DNA from: Gammaproteobacteria bacterium
GTDB lineage: Bacteria; Pseudomonadota; Gammaproteobacteria; Pseudomonadales; Oleiphilaceae
NCBI GenBank assembly: GCA_003695085.1
Contig: RFIV01000115.1
Location: forward strand, 1-21,453
DNA length: 21,453 nt
Direction of reading: 5' to 3'
The position numbers and the translations under genes are program-made. Below are positions 13,806-21,453 of this stretch, piece by piece. Position 1 is the first letter of the stretch; each line of letters begins with the position of its first letter. The notes beneath the pieces are model-generated. The model saw only the letters and a program-made list of their open reading frames with translations, had not been told where the DNA came from and made no database searches.

Positions 13806-14276
13806 GTGAATATCAACCTGACTCTTATCGGTCAAGCCATCGCTTTCTTTATCTTTGTCGTTTTCTGCATGAAGTATGTCTGGCCTCCGGTCATTCAGGC
13901 TTTGCGCGAACGTGAGAAGAAGATTGCGGATGGCCTGCAGGCTGCAGAACGAGCAGCCAAGGACCTCCAGCTTGCTCAGGAAAAGGCCGCAGAAGAGCTG
14001 CGTGAAGCCAAGCAGCAAGCTGCGGAAATCCTTGAGCAGGCCAACAAGCGCTCCAATCAGGTCATTGAAGAAGCCAAAGAAACCGCACGCAAGGAAGGTG
14101 AGCGTCTGGTTGCTGCGGCCAAGGCCGAGATTGAACAGGAAACCCAGCGGGCCAAGGAAGCCCTGCGCAAAGAAGTGGCTGACCTGGCGCTGGCAGGTGC
14201 TGAGAAAATCCTGGAAACCTCTGTTGACGCGAAAGCGCATGGCGAGTTTCTGAAAAAACTGGCAGCTCAACTTTAA
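13806..14276 (+). CDS. atpF: F1Fo ATP synthase subunit b
   Basis: Peripheral-stalk subunit linking subunit a to F1. The 156-residue protein has one N-terminal membrane helix (about 5-24, LTLIGQAIAFFIFVVFCMKY), then a long, charged, Ala/Glu/Lys-rich coiled coil (about 35-150) that dimerises and reaches the delta subunit. The start is GTG at 13806, giving MNINLTLIGQAIAFF, which aligns exactly with the E. coli b subunit start; GAGGGG (13793-13798) lies seven bases upstream. It is 156 residues, as in E. coli. One b gene is present and there is no b' gene, as is usual for gammaproteobacteria. Confidence 0.97.
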   Translation: MNINLTLIGQAIAFFIFVVFCMKYVWPPVIQALREREKKIADGLQAAERAAKDLQLAQEKAAEELREAKQQAAEILEQANKRSNQVIEEAKETARKEGERLVAAAKAEIEQETQRAKEALRKEVADLALAGAEKILETSVDAKAHGEFLKKLAAQL

Positions 14277-14288
14277 CGAGGTTTCACG

Positions 14289-14825
14289 ATGGCGGAAAGC
14301 ACTACTCTGGCACGGCCTTACGCCAAAGCGGCCTTTGAGTTCGCTCGTGATGCAGACCGTCTGAACGCCTGGGCTGATGCCCTGGCGTTCATGGCGTATG
14401 TGGTCAGGGATCCGGCCATGGCCACCCTGATTGGTGATCCCCGGGTTTCCGGGGACCAGCTCGCGCAATTGGTGATCGATGTACTGGACGGCAAGCTTGA
14501 CGACGCTCAGCAGAATTTCGTCCGTCTGCTCGCCGAGAACAAGCGTCTGGCACTGATCCCGCAGATCGAAGAAATCTTCCGTCGCCACAAGGCGTCTGAG
14601 GAAGCATCTGTGGATGTCACCATCGAGACGGCCTATGCGCTGGACAACGAGCAAGAATCGCTTTTGGCCGAAGCGCTGAAGAAGAAGCTCAACCGGACGG
14701 TCAATGTCAGCTCGGAGGTCAACGCCCACCTCATCGGAGGTGTGGTGATCCGCGCCGGCGACCTGGTGATCGATGGTTCGATCCGGGGACGACTGAACAA
14801 GCTGGCCGAAGCACTGGCTTCCTGA
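14289..14825 (+). CDS. atpH: F1Fo ATP synthase subunit delta
   Basis: Peripheral-stalk cap joining subunit b to the top of the alpha3beta3 head. The 178-residue protein begins with the family start STTLARPYAKAAFEFA, has an N-terminal helical bundle, and ends with the conserved beta/helix segment VNAHLIGGVVIRAGDLVIDG followed by SIRGRLNKLAEAL. Length matches E. coli (177). GAGG (14278-14281) precedes the ATG by seven bases, and only 12 bases separate it from atpF, consistent with operon coupling. Confidence 0.97.
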   Translation: MAESTTLARPYAKAAFEFARDADRLNAWADALAFMAYVVRDPAMATLIGDPRVSGDQLAQLVIDVLDGKLDDAQQNFVRLLAENKRLALIPQIEEIFRRHKASEEASVDVTIETAYALDNEQESLLAEALKKKLNRTVNVSSEVNAHLIGGVVIRAGDLVIDGSIRGRLNKLAEALAS

Positions 14826-14853
14826 GCAAGATTAAAGGTTTGAGGAAATTGGC

Positions 14854-16398
<1,545 letters not shown>

Positions 16399-16403
16399 CA
16401 CCG

Positions 16404-16423
16404 AGGGCCGGCTTGCCGGCCCT
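16404..16423 (+). repeat. Intra-operon GC hairpin between atpA and atpG
   Basis: A perfect inverted repeat AGGGCCGGC-TT-GCCGGCCCT begins six bases after the atpA stop; in RNA it would form an 8-bp stem with a CTTG loop. No T-tract follows and the operon clearly continues, so an mRNA stabiliser, processing site or partial attenuator is more likely than full termination. Confidence 0.6.
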
Positions 16424-16465
16424 TCACCGGGAGTTTGGGATCAACTTTTGAAAAGGCAGTGAATC

Positions 16466-17332
16466 ATGGCCGTCGGAAAAGAAATCAGAAACCAAATCGC
16501 CAGCATCAAGAGCACGCAGAAGATCACGTCCGCGATGGAACTCGTGGCCGCGAGCAAGATGCGCAAGGCTCAGGTGCGCATGGCGGCGGGTCGGCCCTAT
16601 GCCGATCGCATCCGTGATGTGGTCAGCCATATCGCGGCGGCGAACCCCGAATACCACCACATGTTCCTGGAGGAACGCGAGGCGAAGCGGGTCGGTTATA
16701 TCGTTGTCACGACGGACCGGGGACTCTGTGGCGGCTTGAACGTCAACGAGTTCCGCGAAGTGGTTCGCGACATGAAAGCGTGGCGTGACAAGGGCGTCGA
16801 GATTGACGTCTGCGCTGTGGGCCAGAAGGCCGTGAACTTCTTCAGGAAGTACGGCGGCAACATGCTCTCCGCAGTCACCCACCTGGGCGATGAACCGACA
16901 CTGAGCCAGATCATCGGCTCCGTCAAGGTGGCCCTGGACGCCTACGCGGAAGGCAAGATCGACCGCCTGTACGTGGTGTACAACCGGTTTGTCAACACCA
17001 TGACCCAGAAGCCTGTCATCAACCAGCTGTTGCCCCTGCAGGCACAGGAGGATGATGCCGAGCTGAAGAAGAAGCATTGGGACTACATCTACGAGCCTGA
17101 TGCCAAACCGCTTCTGGACGGTCTGTTGACTCGGTACATCGAATCTCAGGTGTATCAGGCGGTGGTCGAGAACAATGCCTGTGAGCAGGCCTCGCGGATG
17201 ATCGCGATGAAGAGCGCGACGGATAACGCCGGCAACATCATCAATGATCTCCAGCTGGCGTACAACAAGGCCCGTCAGGCAGCGATCACGCAGGAAATCT
17301 CCGAGATCGTCAGTGGTGCAGCGGCGGTTTAA
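16466..17332 (+). CDS. atpG: F1Fo ATP synthase subunit gamma
   Basis: Central rotor shaft of F1, coupling c-ring rotation to catalysis. The 288-residue protein starts with the N-terminal coiled-coil helix (KEIRNQIASIKSTQKITSAM, then ELVAASKMRKAQ), has the Rossmann-like middle containing TTDRGLCGGLNVN, and ends with the C-terminal helix whose signature is MKSATDNAGNIINDL followed by NKARQAAITQEISEIVSGA. All family hallmarks are present at standard length. The AAGGCAG ribosome site (16452-16458) is moderate. It lies 67 bases after atpA, the largest gap inside the operon after atpB-atpE, because of the hairpin. Confidence 0.97.
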   Translation: MAVGKEIRNQIASIKSTQKITSAMELVAASKMRKAQVRMAAGRPYADRIRDVVSHIAAANPEYHHMFLEEREAKRVGYIVVTTDRGLCGGLNVNEFREVVRDMKAWRDKGVEIDVCAVGQKAVNFFRKYGGNMLSAVTHLGDEPTLSQIIGSVKVALDAYAEGKIDRLYVVYNRFVNTMTQKPVINQLLPLQAQEDDAELKKKHWDYIYEPDAKPLLDGLLTRYIESQVYQAVVENNACEQASRMIAMKSATDNAGNIINDLQLAYNKARQAAITQEISEIVSGAAAV

Positions 17333-17365
17333 GGGCAAAGAATTCAGAGTAACGAGGAACCGACT

Positions 17366-18745
17366 ATGAGTAGCGGACAAATTGTACAAATCATCGGGGC
17401 CGTTATCGACGTGGAATTCCCGCGCGATAACGTACCCAAGGTGTACGACGCGCTGAAGGTGGAAGGTGGTAACACGACCCTCGAAGTCCAGCAGCAGCTG
17501 GGTGACGGTGTGGTACGGACCATCGCCATGGGCTCCACCGAAGGTCTGCGTCGCGGCCTGCAGGTAGAAAACACCGGTGCACCGATCTCTGTTCCCGTGG
17601 GGGTTGAAACCCTGGGGCGGATCATGGACGTACTGGGTAACGCCATCGACGAGCAAGGCCCGATTGGCGAGAAAGAGCGTGCGCCGATTCACCGCAAGGC
17701 ACCGAGCTATGCGGATCAGGCGGCTTCGACCGAGCTGCTGGAAACCGGCATCAAGGTTATCGACCTCGTCTGTCCGTTTGCCAAGGGCGGCAAGGTGGGC
17801 CTGTTCGGTGGTGCAGGTGTGGGCAAGACCGTCAACATGATGGAGCTCATCAACAACATCGCCAAGGAACACTCCGGTCTGTCCGTTTTCGCCGGTGTGG
17901 GTGAGCGGACGCGTGAAGGGAACGACTTCTACTACGAAATGCAGGAGTCCAACGTTCTCGACAAGGTGGCGATGGTGTATGGTCAGATGAACGAGCCCCC
18001 GGGCAACCGTCTGCGTGTGGCCCTGACCGGTCTGACCATGGCAGAAAAGTTCCGTGATGAAGGCCGCGACGTTCTGCTGTTCGTCGACAACATCTACCGT
18101 TACACCCTGGCCGGTACCGAAGTATCCGCCCTGCTGGGTCGTATGCCGTCAGCGGTAGGTTACCAGCCGACACTGGCGGAAGAGATGGGTGTGCTGCCGG
18201 AGCGGATTACCTCCACGAAGGTGGGCTCCATCACCTCCATCCAGGCAGTCTACGTTCCCGCGGACGACCTGACTGACCCGTCTCCGGCCACCACATTCTC
18301 GCACCTGGATGCCACCGTGGTACTGTCTCGTGACATCGCCGCCAAGGGTATTTACCCGGCGATCGACCCGCTGGATTCCACCTCCCGTCAGCTGGATCCG
18401 CTGGTTATCGGTCAGGAGCACTATGATGTGGCGCGTGGCGTACAGACAGTACTGCAGCGTTACACGGAACTGAAGGACATCATCGCGATTCTGGGTATGG
18501 ACGAACTGTCTGACGAAGACAAGCAGATCGTTGCGCGTGCCCGTAAGATCGAGCGTTTCCTGTCCCAGCCGTTCCACGTGGCAGAAGTCTTCACGGGTTC
18601 TCCGGGCAAGTACGTGTCCCTGAAGGAAACCATCCGTGGTTTCAAGGGCATCCTGGAAGGACAGTACGACGATCTGCCGGAGCAGGCGTTCTACATGGTT
18701 GGCTCCATTGACGAAGCCGTCGAGAAAGCCAAGACAATGAAGTAA
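17366..18745 (+). CDS. atpD: F1Fo ATP synthase subunit beta
   Basis: Catalytic subunit of the F1 head, where ADP is phosphorylated. The 459-residue protein has the N-terminal barrel, the Walker A loop GGAGVGKT (148-155), GERTREGNDFY with the catalytic glutamate region, the Walker B region VLLFVDNIYRYTLAG, and the C-terminal lever DELSDED (379-385), a variant of the usual DELSEED. The signature PAIDPLDSTSRQL is also present. Length is the same as in E. coli within one residue. GAGGAA precedes the ATG. It is followed by atpC after 23 bases. Confidence 0.98.
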   Translation: MSSGQIVQIIGAVIDVEFPRDNVPKVYDALKVEGGNTTLEVQQQLGDGVVRTIAMGSTEGLRRGLQVENTGAPISVPVGVETLGRIMDVLGNAIDEQGPIGEKERAPIHRKAPSYADQAASTELLETGIKVIDLVCPFAKGGKVGLFGGAGVGKTVNMMELINNIAKEHSGLSVFAGVGERTREGNDFYYEMQESNVLDKVAMVYGQMNEPPGNRLRVALTGLTMAEKFRDEGRDVLLFVDNIYRYTLAGTEVSALLGRMPSAVGYQPTLAEEMGVLPERITSTKVGSITSIQAVYVPADDLTDPSPATTFSHLDATVVLSRDIAAKGIYPAIDPLDSTSRQLDPLVIGQEHYDVARGVQTVLQRYTELKDIIAILGMDELSDEDKQIVARARKIERFLSQPFHVAEVFTGSPGKYVSLKETIRGFKGILEGQYDDLPEQAFYMVGSIDEAVEKAKTMK

Positions 18746-18768
18746 GCCCCTCGGGAAGGTGAGCAATT

Positions 18769-19194
18769 ATGGGTATGTCAGTGCACTGTGATATTGTCAG
18801 CGCGGAAGAACAGGTCTTCTCCGGTCTTGTGGAGATGGTCATCGCGGCTGGCTCAGAAGGTGACTTGGGTATTGCGCCCGGTCACACGCCACTGCTTACC
18901 GCATTGAACCCGGGCCCTGTACGCATTATCAAGCAGGGTGGAGACGAAGAAGTGTTCTTTGTCACCGGGGGCTTTCTTGAGGTGCAGCCCAACCGCGTGA
19001 CCATTCTGTCCGATTTGGCAGAACGAGCCGACACGCTGGATGAGGCGGCTGCTCTGGAAGCGAAGCGTGAAGCTGAAAAAATGCTGGCCAACCGCACCGG
19101 CGAGTTTGAATACTCCAAGGCAGCGGCAGAGCTGGCAGAAGCGGCGGCACGCCTGCGCGCGATCGAGCAGGTACGCAAGAAGCTTGGGCGGTAA
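18769..19194 (+). CDS. atpC: F1Fo ATP synthase subunit epsilon
   Basis: Small rotor subunit at the base of gamma that can inhibit ATP hydrolysis. The 141-residue protein begins SVHCDIVSAEEQVFSG, the N-terminal beta-sandwich, with the conserved EGDLGIAPGHTPLLTAL and GGFLEVQPNRVTILSD, and ends in a two-helix domain rich in Ala/Glu/Arg (about 88-141) that performs inhibition. It is the last gene of the operon; an intrinsic terminator begins 18 bases after its stop. Confidence 0.97.
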   Translation: MGMSVHCDIVSAEEQVFSGLVEMVIAAGSEGDLGIAPGHTPLLTALNPGPVRIIKQGGDEEVFFVTGGFLEVQPNRVTILSDLAERADTLDEAAALEAKREAEKMLANRTGEFEYSKAAAELAEAAARLRAIEQVRKKLGR

Positions 19195-19212
19195 GTACCA
19201 CGCACCAAGACC

Positions 19213-19240
19213 AAAGGGGAAGCGGTGCTTCCCCTTTTTT
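19213..19240 (+). terminator. Intrinsic terminator of the atp operon
   Basis: An 11-bp perfect stem AAAGGGGAAGC / GCTTCCCCTTT with a GGT loop runs directly into TTTTTT (19235-19240). This is a classic Rho-independent terminator, 18 bases after atpC, separating the ATP synthase operon from glmU. Confidence 0.93.
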
Positions 19241-19308
19241 GTTTGAACAGGCAATCAACGTCTAATCTGTCGTTGTAGCGAGAACCGACAACCAGCACGG
19301 AGTTTACA

Positions 19309-20667
19309 ATGGATCTGCATGTGGTGATTCTGGCAGCCGGGCAAGGCACGCGCATGAAGTCGTCCCTGCCCAAGGTCTTGCATCCGGTCGCGGGCAAGCC
19401 GATGGTGCAACACGTCGTGGATACTGCACGCACACTCTCTCCTGCCTCCATTACAGTGGTGTACGGGCATGGTGGTGACCAGGTTTGCGCAGCACTGGCC
19501 AACGCCGATGTGCCGCTGGTTGAACAGGCCGAACAGCTTGGAACCGGGCATGCCGTGGCGCAAGCGCTCCCGGTGTTGCCGGAGACCGGTCGTCTGCTGG
19601 TGTTGTATGGCGACGTGCCACTCACACGTGCCGATACACTGAAGGTCTTTTGTGAGGGGACTCAGGGTCTGGGCATCCTGACGGTGCATCTTGAAAATCC
19701 CACAGGCTATGGCCGGATCGTGCGCGATGAGCTGGACCGTATTACCGGGATTGTCGAGCAGAAGGACGCGACCGCCGACCAACTGCAGATTCGCGAAGTG
19801 AACACCGGCATCATGTGCATGCCCATCGAAGCACTGCGTCGCTGGATTCCACAGCTGGGCAATCAGAATGCTCAGGGCGAATACTACCTCACGGATATCG
19901 TGGCCCTCGCTGTACAGGACGGCCTGCCGGTCACGGCGGCCCATCCGCACCATGTCTGGGAAGTGGAAGGGGTGAACAACCGGCTGCAGCTGGCCGCGCT
20001 GGAACGCCAGTATCAGCAGAACCAGGCCGAGCGCCTGATGACCGATGGCGTGACGGTGCTGGATCCGGCGCGCCTGGATGTCCGCGGAGACGTGGAAGTC
20101 GGCCCGGACAGTGTGCTGGACGTGAACGTGGTGCTCGAAGGCACGGTGCGCATCGGCCGGAATGTCACCATTGGTGCCGGCTGTGTCATCCGCAACAGCA
20201 CCATCGGGGATGGCGTCGAGATTGCCCCCTACTCCGTGCTGGAAGACGCCACGGTGGACGGCGGCAACAGCATTGGCCCCTTTGCCCGCCTGCGCCCGGG
20301 CGCCCATCTTCATGAAGGGGCCAAGGTAGGCAACTTCGTCGAGGTCAAGAAGGCCGAGATCGGGCCTGGCAGCAAGGTGAATCACCTGACCTATATCGGC
20401 GACGCCACCATTGGCGCGAACGTGAACGTCGGTGCAGGCACCATCACCTGCAACTACGATGGTGTCAACAAGTTCCGCACGGTGCTGGAAGACGATGTGT
20501 TCATCGGCTCGAATACCGCACTGGTGGCACCGGTGACCGTGGGCAAGGGCGCGACCGTGGGCGCCGGCTCCGTGATCACCAAGGATGTGCCGGAAGGGGA
20601 ACTGGCCGTGGCACGCGGCAAACAGATGACCATCAGGGGTTGGCAGCGCCCGGTGAAGCAGAAATAA
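19309..20667 (+). CDS. glmU: Bifunctional GlmU: N-acetylglucosamine-1-phosphate uridylyltransferase / glucosamine-1-phosphate acetyltransferase
   Basis: Makes UDP-GlcNAc, the precursor of peptidoglycan and lipid A, by acetylating GlcN-1-P and then transferring UMP. The 452-residue protein has the N-terminal nucleotidyltransferase motif LAAGQGTRM (8-16) with Lys22, and metal-binding Asp102 in YGDVPLT. The C-terminal left-handed beta helix (from about 250) is made of hexapeptide repeats, with the acetyltransferase residue His359 (VNHLTYIGD), equivalent to E. coli His363. CGGAG (19298-19302) precedes the ATG. A promoter in the 68 bases after the atp terminator is plausible but weak (TTGTTT 19239-19244, TCTAAT 19261-19266). 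It is followed by glmS after 31 bases. Confidence 0.97.
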   Translation: MDLHVVILAAGQGTRMKSSLPKVLHPVAGKPMVQHVVDTARTLSPASITVVYGHGGDQVCAALANADVPLVEQAEQLGTGHAVAQALPVLPETGRLLVLYGDVPLTRADTLKVFCEGTQGLGILTVHLENPTGYGRIVRDELDRITGIVEQKDATADQLQIREVNTGIMCMPIEALRRWIPQLGNQNAQGEYYLTDIVALAVQDGLPVTAAHPHHVWEVEGVNNRLQLAALERQYQQNQAERLMTDGVTVLDPARLDVRGDVEVGPDSVLDVNVVLEGTVRIGRNVTIGAGCVIRNSTIGDGVEIAPYSVLEDATVDGGNSIGPFARLRPGAHLHEGAKVGNFVEVKKAEIGPGSKVNHLTYIGDATIGANVNVGAGTITCNYDGVNKFRTVLEDDVFIGSNTALVAPVTVGKGATVGAGSVITKDVPEGELAVARGKQMTIRGWQRPVKQK

Positions 20668-20698
20668 TGCGCGGAGCAGATCAAGGAGATTATTGAGC

Positions 20699-21453
20699 AT
20701 GTGCGGAATTGTCGGAGCGGTGGCTCAGCGTCAGGTATCAGCCATTCTTCTCGAGGGCCTGAAGCGCCTGGAATATCGGGGCTATGACTCGGCCGGCATG
20801 GCCGTGCTGAGCCCGGAGGGTCAGATTCATCGGCGCCGGGCGGTGGGCAAGGTGGCGGCCCTGGAAGCGGAACTGAAGGCTGCACCGCTTGATGGCACGC
20901 TGGGCATTGCCCACACCCGCTGGGCCACACATGGCAAACCGACCGAAAACAATGCCCACCCACACATGTCCGGCGAGTCGCTGGCCATTGTGCACAACGG
21001 CATTATCGAGAACTTCGAGGCGCTGCGCGAGCAATTGCAGACCAAGGGCTACCGCTTCACCTCGGATACGGATACCGAAGTCATCGTTCACCTGATTGAT
21101 GAAGCGCTGAAGACGCATGAGAGCCTCTTCGACGCAGTGCGGGCTACCCTTTCTCAGCTCGAAGGTGCCTACGCCCTGGCGGTGACCCAGGCCGACCACC
21201 CGGATCGCATCATCGTCGCGCGACAGGGCAGCCCGCTGGTCATTGGCGTCGGCATTGACGAAAACTTCTGTGGCTCCGACCCGTTGGCGCTGCTGCACGT
21301 GACTGACCGTTTCATCTACCTGGAAGAAGGCGATGTTGCGGAGATCACGCGCGCCTCCATCCGTATCGTGGATGGTCAGGGTCAGCCGGTTGAACGCGAA
21401 GTGAAGCGCTTCGAACACGGCGTGGATGCGGCGGACAAGGGTGAGTTTCGCCA
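20699..21453 (+). CDS. glmS: Glutamine-fructose-6-phosphate aminotransferase (isomerizing) GlmS, N-terminal part (cut by window edge)
   Basis: Makes glucosamine-6-phosphate from fructose-6-phosphate and glutamine, the first step toward UDP-GlcNAc. The 251 complete codons in the window cover the class II glutaminase domain: it begins MCGIVGAVAQ with the catalytic Cys2 (N-terminal after Met removal), LEYRGYDSAGMAV (24-36), HTRWATHG (72-79), HNGIIENF (99-106) and SDTDTEV (122-128). No stop or frameshift is visible. The SIS isomerase domains lie beyond the window. AAGGAG (20683-20688) precedes the ATG by ten bases. The short gap from glmU indicates one operon for consecutive pathway steps. There is no room for a glmS ribozyme leader. 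Confidence 0.96.
   Translation, partial: MCGIVGAVAQRQVSAILLEGLKRLEYRGYDSAGMAVLSPEGQIHRRRAVGKVAALEAELKAAPLDGTLGIAHTRWATHGKPTENNAHPHMSGESLAIVHNGIIENFEALREQLQTKGYRFTSDTDTEVIVHLIDEALKTHESLFDAVRATLSQLEGAYALAVTQADHPDRIIVARQGSPLVIGVGIDENFCGSDPLALLHVTDRFIYLEEGDVAEITRASIRIVDGQGQPVEREVKRFEHGVDAADKGEFR

Noticed and set aside
16424..17872. 482-codon open frame on the minus strand, antisense to atpG and atpD
   Set aside because: It spans two conserved plus-strand genes and has no domain pattern or supporting context; a codon-bias shadow.
18573..18588. Possible parS site CGTTCCACGTGGCAGA inside atpD
   Set aside because: It shares the CACGTG core but has several mismatches to the parS consensus and lies in conserved coding sequence; likely chance.
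20668..20698. glmS ribozyme upstream of glmS
   Set aside because: The glmU-glmS gap is only 31 bases, too short for the ribozyme, which is characteristic of Gram-positive bacteria.

Overview
The window is the replication-origin neighbourhood of a gammaproteobacterial chromosome. The order dnaA (minus) / rpmH-rnpA-yidD-yidC-mnmE ... mnmG-rsmG-parA-parB-atpIBEFHAGDC-glmU-glmS, the proteobacterial-type lengths of the encoded proteins and the arrangement of DnaA boxes point to a Pseudomonas/Oceanospirillales-like gammaproteobacterium. The genus is not determined. The F1Fo c subunit has the proton-type ion site. Only the two end genes are cut by the window: dnaA on the left and glmS on the right.

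Left part (1-4709). The start of dnaA reads leftward. A roughly 600-base gene-free stretch follows, with six DnaA-box matches and an AT-rich segment; it looks like a Pseudomonas-type oriC. A clear sigma70-type promoter then drives rpmH, followed by rnpA, yidD, yidC and mnmE, which overlap or nearly abut: ribosomal protein L34, the RNase P protein, two membrane-insertion factors and a tRNA-modification GTPase.

Middle part (4710-7730). Three genes separate mnmE from mnmG: a stand-alone HDOD protein, a secreted PilJ/NarX-like protein with a duplicated GRQRMLSQRI motif (minus strand), and a metallo-beta-lactamase-fold protein that keeps the full di-iron ligand set of flavodiiron proteins but has no flavodoxin domain. 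The last two diverge from a promoter region carrying a 7-bp inverted repeat. After them comes a second DnaA-box cluster (three perfect boxes, one perfect IHF-consensus match, AT-rich blocks) just upstream of mnmG, where E. coli-type origins lie.

Right part (7731-21453). mnmG-rsmG-parA-parB are tightly spaced: tRNA and 16S rRNA modification, then chromosome partitioning. The complete ATP synthase operon atpIBEFHAGDC follows, with a near-consensus promoter lying inside the 5' end of the longest atpI reading frame, so the likely atpI start is further downstream. An intrinsic terminator closes the operon. glmU and glmS, which make UDP-GlcNAc precursors, then form their own unit.

Most of this is conserved core genome. 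The least ordinary parts are the three-gene sensory insert between mnmE and mnmG and the presence of two origin-like DnaA-box clusters about 7 kb apart. I see no mobile elements, CRISPR arrays, tRNA or rRNA genes.
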